Origin: Deinococcus alpinitundrae
Lineage (GTDB): Bacteria > Deinococcota > Deinococci > Deinococcales > Deinococcaceae
Direction of reading: 5' to 3'
Assembly (NCBI RefSeq): GCF_009982895.1
Contig: NZ_WXZL01000013.1
Coordinates: 62,001-126,000, forward strand
Length of the DNA: 64,000 nt
This document shows positions 1-8,253 of the stretch, piece after piece. Below the pieces are notes generated by a model that did not search any database, had not been told where the DNA came from, and worked only from the letters and a program-made list of their open reading frames with translations. Position numbers and translations under genes: made by a program. How positions within the stretch are numbered: the stretch's first letter is position 1; each line of letters opens with the position of its first letter.

Positions 1-43
1 TGCCGCTGCTAGACGCAACCGGGATGGGTATACTTCTGAGCGA

Positions 44-1393
44 ATGACAACGGACACGCCTGTTGCTGCGCCGGGAGGCTGGCGCACGTTCCTCACCTTA
101 TGGGCCTCGCAGTCCCTCAGTCTGCTGGCGACCAACGTGGCCTGGTTTGCCATCACCATCTATTTCACCACCGTCGTCTACACCGCCGACTCGCAGCGGG
201 CGCAACTGGCGCTGATGGTGGGTGCACTCGGGCTGCTGACCTCGCTGCCGCAGATCGTGCTCGCGCCGTTCGCCGGGTCATTCACCGACCGCTACAGTCG
301 CCGGACCATCATGCTCAGCTGCGACGCCCTGAGCGCCGTGGTGTCGCTCCTGATCACCTTGATGATCTGGAGCGGGTCGCTGAATGTCCCGCTGCTGCTG
401 CTCGGCGTCGTGCTGGGGCGGGTGGCGGCGGTGTTTCACGAGAGCGCCTTCGAGGCCAGCTACGCCATGCTGTTGCCCGACCACCAGCTTGCCCGCGCCA
501 GCGGCATGATGCAGACCACCTACAGTGCTGGGGCCATCGCCGCGCCTGCCCTGGCCGCGCTGATCATCGCGCTGCCGAAGCACCTCAGTAGCGGCTTGTG
601 GGGCCTGAAGAGCGGCACCGCGCTGGTGATGGCGCTCGATACCCTGAGCTTCGTGGTGGCTGCGTTGGTCCTATTCATGCTGGTGATTCCCAGCCCGCAG
701 GAACGACCCAGACCCGGTGCGAAAACCGATTTCTGGGCCGATTTCAAGCTCGGCTGGCACTACGTCAGTCGCCGTCGCCCGCTGCTGCTGCTGCTGCTGA
801 CCCTTACCACAATCAATTTCGCCACGGCGGGCGTCAACCTCTATGAGACCTTGCTGGCCCGCTTCACGCTCGACGCCGACATCGCGCAGCGCGGCATGAA
901 TTTCGAAACGGGTTACGCTTTGATGACCACCGTGACCGGTGTCGGCACGCTAGGCGGTGGACTGATCGTCAGCGCCTGGGGCGGCCTCAAGCGGCGGCGC
1001 ATCTACGGTCTGCTGGGGCCGCTGCTGATTCAAGCATTGGCCGTCATGGTGATGGGCCTGTCGCGCTCCTTGCCGCTGACCTGCGCCGCGCTGCTGGTCT
1101 TCGGTCTGGCCTTTCCGATTGCCGGATCGCACTCGGCGGCCATCTGGATGTCGCAGGTACCGCGCGAGTTCCAGGGTCGGGTGTTCAGCGTGCGTATGGT
1201 GGTGGGCAGGTCATCCATTCCCATCAGCATGGTGATGTTCAGCGTGCTCTCGACCCGTTTCGCGCCGGGGCCGGTGGTGGCGGTGCTGGGTGTGGGAGCT
1301 GTCGCGGTCATGCTTTGGTCCCTGCTCAGTCCGCAGGTGCGCCGGGTGGAGGACAAGCTGTACCTCGACGAACTGGCAGCGCGGGCAAGTTGA
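44..1393 (+). CDS. MFS transporter (host flank)
   Basis: This 449-residue protein is a polytopic membrane protein of the major facilitator superfamily, closest in style to the MFS_3/enterobactin-exporter-like efflux proteins. About twelve hydrophobic segments are visible. The conserved loop between TM2 and TM3 reads GSFTDRYSRRTIM (around residues 78-90), the usual MFS motif A. The substrate cannot be told from sequence. The ATG at 44 gives the normal N-terminus for the family (short polar lead, then TM1 starting near residue 15). It lies outside the integrated element, upstream of the tRNA-Val gene and on the same strand. It ends 78 bp before the tRNA, so it is ordinary host sequence. Confidence 0.85.
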   Translation: MTTDTPVAAPGGWRTFLTLWASQSLSLLATNVAWFAITIYFTTVVYTADSQRAQLALMVGALGLLTSLPQIVLAPFAGSFTDRYSRRTIMLSCDALSAVVSLLITLMIWSGSLNVPLLLLGVVLGRVAAVFHESAFEASYAMLLPDHQLARASGMMQTTYSAGAIAAPALAALIIALPKHLSSGLWGLKSGTALVMALDTLSFVVAALVLFMLVIPSPQERPRPGAKTDFWADFKLGWHYVSRRRPLLLLLLTLTTINFATAGVNLYETLLARFTLDADIAQRGMNFETGYALMTTVTGVGTLGGGLIVSAWGGLKRRRIYGLLGPLLIQALAVMVMGLSRSLPLTCAALLVFGLAFPIAGSHSAAIWMSQVPREFQGRVFSVRMVVGRSSIPISMVMFSVLSTRFAPGPVVAVLGVGAVAVMLWSLLSPQVRRVEDKLYLDELAARAS

Positions 1394-1417
1394 GCCTCGG
1401 TGAAGAGGGGAGGGCGC

Positions 1418-1446
1418 TTGATTTGCCCGCCCTCGCCCCGTAAACT
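1418..1446 (+). promoter_or_regulatory. Probable sigma70-type promoter of tRNA-Val
   Basis: TTGATT at 1418-1423 and TAAACT at 1441-1446 are separated by 17 bp, and the tRNA starts 25 bp after the -10 box. This is read from sequence only. Confidence 0.45.
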
Positions 1447-1471
1447 GCCGGTGCCCGCTGTGATCAGCTGT

Positions 1472-1546
1472 GGGCGGTTAGCTCAGCGGTAGAGCTTTCG
1501 CTTTACACGCGACGGGTCGGGGGTTCGAATCCCTCACCGCCCACCA
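1472..1546 (+). tRNA. tRNA-Val (UAC)
   Basis: The acceptor GGGCGGT (1472-1478) pairs with ACCGCCC (1536-1542), followed by the discriminator A and an encoded CCA (1544-1546). The D stem GCTC/GAGC, the T loop GTTCGAATC and an anticodon loop TTTACAC with anticodon TAC are all present. The last base pair of the anticodon stem is a mismatch, otherwise the cloverleaf is clean. The element is inserted in its 3' half; the 5' half is host DNA and the 3' half is regenerated by the att core, so the gene stays functional. Confidence 0.93.
1499..1546 (+). repeat. Left attachment site core (48-bp direct repeat, within tRNA-Val)
   Basis: These 48 bp recur exactly at 59114-59161 in the same orientation. 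They cover the anticodon arm, T arm, acceptor strand and CCA of tRNA-Val. The flanking bases differ on both sides of the two copies (T versus G before, AAAGG versus CGCCA after), so 48 bp is the exact core. The integrase gene starts its stop codon about 165 bp inward. Confidence 0.93.
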
Positions 1547-1550
1547 AAGG

Positions 1551-1576
1551 AAACCTCGTCTCAGACGAGGTTTTTT
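1551..1576 (+). terminator. Intrinsic terminator after tRNA-Val, supplied by the element
   Basis: A hairpin with a 10-bp stem (AAACCTCGTC/GACGAGGTTT), a TCA loop and a run of T residues starts 4 bp after the tRNA CCA. It lies inside the element, so it replaces the host terminator that was displaced to 59171-59204. Confidence 0.8.
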
Positions 1577-1616
1577 GTTTCGGGCGAAGTCCCCTTCCCT
1601 GGGAAAATCTGCCCAT

Positions 1617-1638
1617 GACCGCAATATGGCCGCAATAC
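1617..1638 (+). repeat. Left arm repeat: tandem CCGCAATA units, likely integrase/Xis arm site
   Basis: Two CCGCAATA units lie 11 bp apart in direct orientation, 71 bp inside the left att core. The same 22-bp arrangement, with only three transition differences, occurs near the right end at 58969-58990. Paired direct repeats close to both att cores fit arm-type binding sites of a tyrosine recombinase or its directionality factor. That role is inferred. Confidence 0.6.
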
Positions 1639-1711
1639 CACTGCGGACCATCGACGACGGTCGTCGACGGACGGACACTCACGGGCCGAACTCGGGATGC
1701 GGCGAAGTGTC

Positions 1712-2947
1712 TCATGACTTCTTCTTAGAACGCTCGCCGAGCTCCAGGTCCGGCATCTCGGTATCGGACTTGAACAGGTGCAGGTAGATCCGCATCATCG
1801 TCTCGGGCCGGTCGCCGATCCAGGCGGCGATCACTTCGAGGCGCACGCCCTGCGCGGCCATCAGGCTCACGAAGGTATGCCGCAGGTCGTGGATCGCCAG
1901 ACGCGGCAGCAGTTCGACCGCCCTGGGATCCTCGCGCGCGTCTGCGGCACGGCGGCGTTCCGTCTCTAGGGCCCGTTCGTCGGCGACGGCGAGGATCTGC
2001 TGCAGGACGCGGCGGAAATTGTCCGGCCGGTGGGCCGTGCCCCTGAGCGTGGGGAAGACGTAGACCGACTCCGGCCTGTCCGGGTAGAGCGCGCGGTGCC
2101 GTTCCGCATTCAGCGCGGCCTGCCGCTTGAGCAGGGCCACCGTGGCATTGGACAGCGGGACGCTGCGCCGGCTCGGCCCGGTCTTGGGCGAACCCTCGTA
2201 GACCGTGCTGCCCGACGTGGACCGGGTCGTCTTCACCAGCGCGGTGCGCTTCTCGAGATCGACCTCCTTCCATCGCAGAGCGGCGACCTCTCCCCGGCGC
2301 ATGCCGGTCCGGATGAGAAAGGCGACGATCTCGCCGTGCAGGATCAACGAACTGGCGTCCAGGATCTGGTCGGCCTGGGACGGTTCGTAGCTCCGGGTCG
2401 GGATGTCCTCCTCGCCGCGTGGCGGCTTCGGCCGCAGTCCCGAGACGGACGCCGGATTCTTCGCGATCAGTCCGTCGCTCCTGGCGGTCTCGAGGACCAG
2501 GCGCACCAGCGTGTGGGCGTGCCCACGCACCGCGACCGACAGGCCCTTCTCCGACAGGGCCGCGTAGGCGGTCCTGAGGTGGGCAGGCGTGATCTTGTCG
2601 AGCCGGAGGCGGTGCAGGGGCGCGAGGTAGAGCCTCAGGTCGGTGCGGTACTTGTCCCTGGTCCGCTGCTTCACCGGTCGCTGGCCGATGACCAGTTCGG
2701 CGTACTCGTCGAAGGTGTATTTCGTCGACCTTCCCGAGACGCTTCCATGACGGACCTCCCGGACCTTCTCCTCCAGCAGCCGACGGGCTTTGGCTTCCGT
2801 GTCGGCCGTCACCGTCACCCGTCGGCCGAGTTCGTCGATCCAGCGCGCTCCCTCCCACCTTCCGGGGCGACGTTCCCGGAACGATCCCTGGTTGTGCCTG
2901 TTCTTGGCCTTGCGCTTCGGTCCGTCCTCTCTGTTCCGATCTTCCAT
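1712..2947 (-). CDS. int: Tyrosine site-specific integrase of the element
   Basis: This 411-residue protein catalyses integration and excision at the tRNA-Val att site. The N-terminal part (about 20-75) looks like an Arm-DNA/AP2-type segment, the middle (about 75-170) is a SAM-like core-binding domain, and the C-terminal part is the phage-integrase catalytic domain. Catalytic residues are visible: Arg in TGMRRGE (about 215), HxxR in HDLRHTF (about 352-355) and the nucleophile Tyr in RIYLH (about 387). The usual second His position reads GDR instead of GHS, a common variation. The gene points towards the adjacent tRNA-att site, as is usual for tRNA-targeting islands. The ATG at 2947 is the natural start; the short basic N-terminus fits the family. 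Confidence 0.93.
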   Translation of the reverse strand: MEDRNREDGPKRKAKNRHNQGSFRERRPGRWEGARWIDELGRRVTVTADTEAKARRLLEEKVREVRHGSVSGRSTKYTFDEYAELVIGQRPVKQRTRDKYRTDLRLYLAPLHRLRLDKITPAHLRTAYAALSEKGLSVAVRGHAHTLVRLVLETARSDGLIAKNPASVSGLRPKPPRGEEDIPTRSYEPSQADQILDASSLILHGEIVAFLIRTGMRRGEVAALRWKEVDLEKRTALVKTTRSTSGSTVYEGSPKTGPSRRSVPLSNATVALLKRQAALNAERHRALYPDRPESVYVFPTLRGTAHRPDNFRRVLQQILAVADERALETERRRAADAREDPRAVELLPRLAIHDLRHTFVSLMAAQGVRLEVIAAWIGDRPETMMRIYLHLFKSDTEMPDLELGERSKKKS

Positions 2948-3043
2948 AGTTGTCCTGTCGTACGACGTCCGGGAACCCGACGCCGGTCGGTGCCGATGGG
3001 GGAGTATAGCCGCAGGGTCGTGTCCGCGCGTCCGGAGACCGCT

Positions 3044-4393
3044 TCAGTTCGCCCACGAGGCCACGTCGCCCCGGCGGATCGCCAGTGCGCCGCTCAGGTC
3101 GGCGTCCATGGGCCCGCAGGACGGACAGACGAATTCGGTGTAGGGCCTCGGCCGCAGTCCACGGCCGCCGCAACGGTGGCAGGTCGTGCTGGTGTTGCTC
3201 GGATCGACCAGTTCGACCCGGGTTCCCGACACCGGCGCGAGCAGGGAGATCCAGTCCGTGATCGACGGCGCACCGAGCAGGGCCATCGCTTCCGGGCACC
3301 ACGGGACGTCGCCGTGGGCGATCAGGCCCGGCCAGTCGAGCCGCTCGAGGTTGACCTGCCGGAACCGGAGTGCCCTCCTGACGAGCGCCTCGATGTCCGT
3401 CCGGTGGAGGTCGAGGAGCATCCGGCGCACCTGGGCGTGCGCCAGGAGTTCCGCAAGGAGGTGGGCGGCAGGCTCGGGCAGTCCCTCCCGCACGTCGACC
3501 CGGCGTTCGACCGTCCAGCGGCCCTCGGCACTGGCGGCGGTGGCCAGTCGACGGTAGCCCAGGTCGATCCCCAGCGTGTCGTCGATGTCCGCTTTCGGCA
3601 GGTACCCATGGGGGATGCGCAGCGTCCATTCGATCTGGAACCGCTCCCGACCCGCGATGTCGGTCGTCCGGACCAGCGAGGCGTGATCGACGCGGTGCGG
3701 TCTGGACCGGTCCGGCCGGTGTCCGGCCAGGCGGTCTTCGTGGGCCGAGGGTCGCAGGTGGGCCAGCCGGTACAGTTCCGTCGCCATGCCGAGGTCTCCG
3801 CCCTGGATGCACGCCATCAGGTCCGCACGCCTGCTCTCGACCTCGCGGGCGTGCGTACCCGCCTGGGCGAGCAGCGCGACGCTGAGGTCGTCGGGGAGGG
3901 CCCAGAGGTCGGCCACGATCGGGTCGGCCGAACCGTCCATCACGATGTGGTAGGCGTCGAGCGGACGGACGGCGAGGTCGAGCGGGAGGCGTGGCAGCGG
4001 CCACAGCGGAGAGACGCGGCCCGCTGGCGCAGGCGAATCGAACCGCTGCAGACGCCGGGCTTCGATGGACAGCATCGTGGTGAACGTCTCGTCCGGCAGG
4101 AGATCGCGCCATGGTCGAGGGAGGGAGGCGGAAGTCGACTCGCCGAGTTCGGCGTGGGCGCTGCGGGGAACGTGGACGAACGTCTCGTCGCGGACGGAAG
4201 GGAGCGACCCTCCTTCGGCGACGGCCGAGAGGGCCTGGCGCAGGGGAAGGCATTGACCGTCGCCCACCGCCCGGAGCCACAGGCGTACGGCACTGTGGAG
4301 GCCTTCTCCTGCGGACATGAGCGACCGGAGACGGACGGTCTGCGCGACCGTGGGACGGAGGGGTGTGACGGCCGACAGGAGTGTATTCGACAT
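3044..4393 (-). CDS. TnpB/Cas12-like RuvC-domain protein
   Basis: The last 180 residues of this 449-residue protein carry a complete TnpB-type nuclease core: RuvC-I GIDLG (about 276-280), RuvC-II LERLDWPG with the catalytic Glu (about 348), a four-Cys zinc ribbon (CHRC near 406, CPSC near 423) and RuvC-III DADLSGALAI (about 429). All three acidic residues are present, so it could be active. Known TnpB proteins are RNA-guided nucleases of IS200/IS605-type elements and the ancestors of Cas12. The N-terminal 270 residues do not resemble ordinary TnpB. No TnpA partner and no CRISPR array are nearby. The ATG at 4393 has GGAAGAG upstream; reading further upstream only gives frame antisense to the next gene. 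It could be an island-domesticated RNA-guided nuclease or a regulator. Confidence 0.75.
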   Translation of the reverse strand: MSNTLLSAVTPLRPTVAQTVRLRSLMSAGEGLHSAVRLWLRAVGDGQCLPLRQALSAVAEGGSLPSVRDETFVHVPRSAHAELGESTSASLPRPWRDLLPDETFTTMLSIEARRLQRFDSPAPAGRVSPLWPLPRLPLDLAVRPLDAYHIVMDGSADPIVADLWALPDDLSVALLAQAGTHAREVESRRADLMACIQGGDLGMATELYRLAHLRPSAHEDRLAGHRPDRSRPHRVDHASLVRTTDIAGRERFQIEWTLRIPHGYLPKADIDDTLGIDLGYRRLATAASAEGRWTVERRVDVREGLPEPAAHLLAELLAHAQVRRMLLDLHRTDIEALVRRALRFRQVNLERLDWPGLIAHGDVPWCPEAMALLGAPSITDWISLLAPVSGTRVELVDPSNTSTTCHRCGGRGLRPRPYTEFVCPSCGPMDADLSGALAIRRGDVASWAN

Positions 4394-4477
4394 ACCGGAC
4401 GCTCTTCCGCCGCAGGCGGTGAATGCTTTTCGAAGCCGTACCGGAATCGGCCACCCACGCGCACGTACCCTGGATGT

Positions 4478-5215
4478 ATGCCCCTCAGCGCCTGTGAACA
4501 GACCGTCCTGAACGCCGTCTCCGCCGCCGGTGCCCTCACGTCCCGGCGTGTCCGGTCCGAGTTCGGCCCGCGACCCAACTGGTGCCGGCTGATCACGGAC
4601 GGGCTGCTGAGCGAGACGCAGACCCTCTACGGTGCGGTGCTGGCCGCGACGCCCAGGGCACACCGGCTCGGGCGGGAGCTGGGGTCGCCCAGGTTCCCGT
4701 ATCTCACCGGCCCTGCCACGGTCGCCGACCGGGCGTACCTCAACGACGCGCTGGCCCTCCTGGAGGCCGAAGGCTACACGGTCGAGCGGCACGGGTACAA
4801 GCGCGCCGCCGGTCTGGCCCACCAGGGAACCCACACGGACCAGATCGTCCACACCGTCTTGAGGGTGCCGAAATCCGTCGCGGGCCAGCTCGCGCACGAC
4901 TGGGGCTGGGTCTACGATTTCAAGGTGCGGTGGGACGGCAGTTACGACCAGCAGCTTGGCTATCCCCGCCTCTACTCCTCCGTCGGCAGCGGTGGTATCG
5001 GCCTCGGCAGGCTCAAGGGCCTCTACAGGCGGCACCGGCTCGACATCCACGTCTGGCGGCATCCGATGCTGGTGGTGGTGCCCGACCGGGACCGTGCACG
5101 GGCCTACCTGCGTCGCCTCGAGGCCGAGCGGCGTCTCAACGCCGCCTGGCACCCGCCGACCGGGCCACGATTCCCGTATGACCTCGTGCGTCTGGTCGTC
5201 CTGCCTCTCCCGTGA
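4478..5215 (+). CDS. Winged-helix protein, possibly replication-relaxation-like
   Basis: This 245-residue protein starts with a helix-turn-helix/winged-helix-like stretch (residues 5-60, with ALTSRRVRSEFG and a 'LITDGLLSE' wing). It continues into an alpha/beta region with VPDRDRARAYLRRLEAE near the end. The architecture (N-terminal wHTH followed by an alpha/beta domain) resembles the replication-relaxation family found on actinobacterial and firmicute plasmids and ICEs, but no diagnostic residue is certain. It is divergent from the TnpB-like gene (85-bp gap) and convergent with the next gene, whose 3' end it overlaps by 80 bp. I do not recognise the specific family. Confidence 0.6.
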   Translation: MPLSACEQTVLNAVSAAGALTSRRVRSEFGPRPNWCRLITDGLLSETQTLYGAVLAATPRAHRLGRELGSPRFPYLTGPATVADRAYLNDALALLEAEGYTVERHGYKRAAGLAHQGTHTDQIVHTVLRVPKSVAGQLAHDWGWVYDFKVRWDGSYDQQLGYPRLYSSVGSGGIGLGRLKGLYRRHRLDIHVWRHPMLVVVPDRDRARAYLRRLEAERRLNAAWHPPTGPRFPYDLVRLVVLPLP

Positions 5216-5876
5216 AGGCCACCCGCGCGTGGGTGGCCTTGTGGCAGCGTGGCCGGTCCGAGTAAGGATCGTGCGGACTCCAGAAGTCCGTGAAGGTCAC
5301 GATCACGCCCGACATCCCCTCCAGCCGGCCCCGGCCGTGCAGGTCGCGTGCGAGCGCGGCCACCGTCGTCGTCCGGGCATGGATGGAGGTGGCCCAGTAC
5401 AGTACCCGGTAACCCGCCGCCGCGGCGGCCTCCATCTTCTTCGCGATCCGGGTCGGAGCGTAGCCCGCGTCGAACTCGACGGCGTAGTCGTCGCCGCCCT
5501 CCGGGTCGAGCGCCTCGGCGTCGGGGAGATGCGAGCGCTGCCGCCCCGCCGGGTCGAGGTGGATCATGCGCCGGGGGGACCGACGGGCCCAGCTCGCCTC
5601 CAGCCGGGGCCGCACCTCGGCCAGACCGGCCCAGTGCATCAGCTCGCGCGGCGGCTGTTTCAGCCAGGCCGGTTCGAGCGCCACGAACGTCAGGTCGGTC
5701 GCCGAATCGCTCTGGGTCACGCGGGTCCGGCAGGTCAGCCGGATCCGTGGCAGGTCGAGCCACGCCGCCGCCGCCCCCAGGCCCCGGCGTTCGAGTTGGG
5801 CGGTGGTGAGGACCCGGTCCGTCCGGAGCATGCGCCTGAGTTCGGCCTTCTGGGTGGCGGGATGGGGAGACGTCAT
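5136..5876 (-). CDS. Hypothetical protein, possible PD-(D/E)XK-like replication-relaxation factor
   Basis: This 246-residue protein begins with a possible HTH segment (TTAQLERRGLGAAAAWL, about 25-45). In the middle it has VEFDAGYAP followed by TRIAKKMEAAAAAGYRVLYW (about 145-180). An acidic residue after hydrophobic strands, a Lys in the next helix and a further strand is the arrangement seen in the replication-relaxation/PD-(D/E)XK-like fold of mobile-element proteins; this is a structural guess. The start was placed at the ATG at 5876, where the coding pattern begins. Its 3' end overlaps the convergent gene by 80 bp, so the last 25 residues may be less constrained. Confidence 0.55.
   Translation of the reverse strand: MTSPHPATQKAELRRMLRTDRVLTTAQLERRGLGAAAAWLDLPRIRLTCRTRVTQSDSATDLTFVALEPAWLKQPPRELMHWAGLAEVRPRLEASWARRSPRRMIHLDPAGRQRSHLPDAEALDPEGGDDYAVEFDAGYAPTRIAKKMEAAAAAGYRVLYWATSIHARTTTVAALARDLHGRGRLEGMSGVIVTFTDFWSPHDPYSDRPRCHKATHARVAFTGEAGRPDARGHTGIVARSAGARRR
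5215..5240 (+). terminator. Hairpin at the end of the 4478-5215 gene
   Basis: A perfect 10-bp stem (AAGGCCACCC/GGGTGGCCTT) with a 6-nt loop begins at the stop codon. There is no U tract, so termination is plausible but not certain. It also lies inside the 3' end of the convergent gene. Confidence 0.5.
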
Positions 5877-6089
5877 GCCCCATGATCGCTCGAGTGTCCA
5901 TGACCGTGTGCCGGGTCGTGTCGGCGACGCCCGCCAGCGGGCCTTTCGGAGCTCCGGACCTTCCGTGTCGGCAGTGGAACAGATTAGGGTTTTGTAGTGG
6001 ATTCCGCGTCCCACACGGGAAAAATTCCGTTTCTGCGAAGGGTGTCCGGGCGTGTGGTGACGACCCGGACACCCGGCTAGAGTCCGCCC

Positions 6090-6527
6090 ATGTTAGCGAG
6101 CGAACTGGCCACGGAACTCGGTGTCGATCCGAGCGTCATCACGAAGAGACTTCAGATCTATCACGCGGAGAGCGGGACGGAACGCAGCCGCCTGCTCGAC
6201 GGCAGGGCATTGACGTGCCTGAAGGAAGCCCACCGTCTGCTGACGACCAACCGGGCAGCCACGACCAAGATCGCCGTCCAGATGGCGTTGGGCACCTACG
6301 TCGAGCCCGTCTCGTCCGAAGGGGCACGTGAGCTGCGGGAGGCCATACGGCGACTGGAGAAGAACCAGGCCGAGACCGTGTCGCTGGTTCGGGAGGTGCT
6401 CGCTCGCCTGCCTGTGCCTACGCTCACGCCATTGCAGCAGGTTGAGGCCAATACCAAGAGGTGGATCGCCGACATGACCGAACTCGGGATCCTGGAAGAT
6501 GACGAGGAGGGAAAGGGACGGGGCTGA
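6090..6527 (+). CDS. Small HTH/coiled-coil DNA-binding protein
   Basis: This 145-residue protein opens with ASELATELGVDPSVITKRLQ (residues 3-22), a MerR-like or lambda-Xis-like helix-turn-helix. Residues 78-105 form a charged amphipathic helix likely to be a coiled coil for dimerisation. It ends in an acidic tail (EDDEEG). The layout resembles small plasmid or element regulators and partition-type adaptors, but I cannot name a family. It follows the divergently transcribed 5876 gene with 213 bp between them, a reasonable place for regulation of both. The ATG at 6090 begins exactly at the HTH. Confidence 0.6.
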   Translation: MLASELATELGVDPSVITKRLQIYHAESGTERSRLLDGRALTCLKEAHRLLTTNRAATTKIAVQMALGTYVEPVSSEGARELREAIRRLEKNQAETVSLVREVLARLPVPTLTPLQQVEANTKRWIADMTELGILEDDEEGKGRG

Positions 6528-6594
6528 GTCGCGTACGGGATGATAAGGACTGTTGTCCAGTCCTGACCGTGACCGCCTTATCGCCTTGTGATCC

Positions 6595-7107
6595 TCATCG
6601 ACCTACGGCCACATGCCGTTCGCCGGTACAGCCTTGATCGGCCCAGATCTTCTGCAACGTCGGGAACTGACCCTTCACGGCTTCGATCAGCAAGCGTCCA
6701 CCCTGCCGTTCTGCAAGACTGGCAGGGTGGACAACAACGTTGAGCAGCCCCAAGGTGTCGACGAGGATGTGATGCTTCCGGCCGCTGATCTTCTTGCTGT
6801 CGTCAAAGCCGCAGATGTCTCCGTTCTCGGCAGTGTTGCTGCTCTGGCTGTCGATGATCGCGGCTTGCACGTCAGCCGTCCGTCCAATGCGTTCTCGGTA
6901 CATGTGTCTGAGCTGGTCATTGACCCGTTCCCAGACGCCTGCCAGGCGCATCGTACGAAAGTGATAAAACACCGTTTCCCACGGTGGAACGTTGTTTGGG
7001 AGGGCACGCCAGGTGATCTTGCCGCGCAGGACGTACAAGCTGGCGTCCAGGCTCAGCCGAGGATGCCAGGTCGGGGGCGCACACCTCAATTGGAGCGAAC
7101 GGGCCAT
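6595..7107 (-). pseudogene. Truncated IS5-family transposase
   Basis: The 170-residue reading frame matches the IS5-type DDE transposase pattern: ITWRALPNNVPPWETVFYHF, then IIDSQSSNTAE with the first catalytic Asp, ILVDTLGLL, and IWADQG with the second Asp. It stops soon after the second Asp, so the third catalytic residue (Glu) and about 80-100 C-terminal residues are missing. The N-terminus also looks frameshifted before 'LYVLRGKITWR'. It is a dead IS remnant. I see no convincing terminal inverted repeats or target duplication. Confidence 0.8.
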
Positions 7108-7272
7108 ACCTCTTGAAGGAGAGCCCCTTCTTCCCCAGTCAAATCAGAGCCATATCTTCCACCGGGCATACCCAACCGTAATGAGCCACGATGAAATCCA
7201 GCCTATTTCCAAAACGCGCTCTAGCAGGATTTTGTCAGAGGAGAAGTGGGTCAGAGCCGTTAATATATAAGT

Positions 7273-7794
7273 GTGATACTGCGAGAAGGAGAGGTCGTTG
7301 TTGAACTGAGCGTCGAGGATTACCAGTTTCCCCATATCCAGGACGAGGAATGGGATGCCGACTGGGTCTTTATCCGGCTACAGCTTCAGGTAGGTGAGCA
7401 TCAATGGGAGCGAACTGATCCTGCCCTCACGACTTTCGAACTTGAGAACTTAGCTGCTTGGCTTCAGGAAGTGGCCCAGCATGCAGACGTGTTCGGCAGT
7501 TGGAAACACAACCGCCTTTCTACAGCTTGCTTCTTTACTGAGCCCAACCTGACCTTTAAGGCTTACAGCGGCCATGTCAGTGGACAACCCGTGACCCTTC
7601 GGCTTTTCCTCACGCATGAGTTCCTCCCCTCGTTCAAGCAACACCTACCGAACCACAGCCTGAACGAAGATATTCAGGAGGTATACCTGGAGTTCGGTGT
7701 CGATGAAGCCCAACTGCGAATACTTTCCGACCAGATTCGACAGGACCTTCGACGTTTCCCGGTGCGGGGCGTCCAATCGTCTGCTTTGCACTGA
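7273..7794 (+). CDS. WapI-like immunity protein
   Basis: This 173-residue cytosolic protein has the pattern of the WapI-type immunity family: an N-terminal 'VEDYQFPHIQDEEWDADWV', the segment 'DPALTTFELENLAAWLQEV' (about 48-66), then beta strands and a C-terminal helix. Family members neutralise contact-dependent or polymorphic toxins such as WapA. No toxin partner is seen here, so it is likely an orphan immunity gene. Its local base composition is clearly lower in GC than the neighbouring DISARM genes, which suggests separate acquisition. The start codon at 7273 is GTG with GAGAAGGAGAG just downstream, so an internal start is possible. Family assignment is by pattern only. Confidence 0.6.
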   Translation: MILREGEVVVELSVEDYQFPHIQDEEWDADWVFIRLQLQVGEHQWERTDPALTTFELENLAAWLQEVAQHADVFGSWKHNRLSTACFFTEPNLTFKAYSGHVSGQPVTLRLFLTHEFLPSFKQHLPNHSLNEDIQEVYLEFGVDEAQLRILSDQIRQDLRRFPVRGVQSSALH

Positions 7795-7796
7795 GA

Positions 7797-8090
7797 GGCC
7801 TGTTCAGGGGTTTCGACGCCTTCCACCACGGTCGGGAGTGCGAGCGCGGTGGCGATCGTCACGATCCCGCGGACCAACTCCAGCGCCTTCTTCTCAGCGG
7901 GGATATTCTCGCCGACCTGTGCGGTGAAGCTGCGGTTGATCTTGACCAGCTGCACCGGCAGGTTCGTCAACGCCGTCAAGCTGCTGTAGCCGTTTCCGAA
8001 GTCGTCCAGGGCCGTTCGGACCCCCAGGGTGCCGATTTCCTTCAAGAGGGAGGCGAAGCGGGGTTCCAGCATGCTGCTCTCGGGAGGTCA
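7797..8090 (-). pseudogene. EAL-domain (c-di-GMP phosphodiesterase) fragment
   Basis: Minus-strand translation gives an EAL-domain C-terminal piece: ESSMLEPRF, TALDDFGNGYSSL, INRSFTAQV and ALPTVVEGVETPEQA. A stop codon lies just upstream of ESSM and homology ends abruptly after PEQA, at the stop of the convergent WapI-like gene. The EAL signature itself and the N-terminal half of the domain are absent, so this is a broken fragment, probably captured from a chromosomal GGDEF/EAL gene. Confidence 0.75.
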
Positions 8091-8253
8091 GGGGGGAGTC
8101 GTCCGGCCGGTCTGCGCCTCGGCCGCAATCCAGGCGTTGCGGCGGTGGTCGGCAACTCAGGCATTTTCGTGTGCCTGGTGCAGAGGTTTGAGCTAGTCTG
8201 GTCACGATGCCGCTTTATTCAGCGTTTCCCTATCCTTCCCGGAGCTTCTTCTC

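Noticed and set aside
1725..4454. A very long open frame (about 900 codons) antisense-shifted across the integrase and the TnpB-like gene
   Set aside because: Arg/Pro/Gly-rich composition without domains; it is a high-GC shadow of the two real genes, which have clear motifs.
2030..4477. Long open frame on the plus strand leading into the 4478 gene
   Set aside because: No coding character and antisense to the integrase and TnpB-like gene; the real gene starts at ATG 4478.
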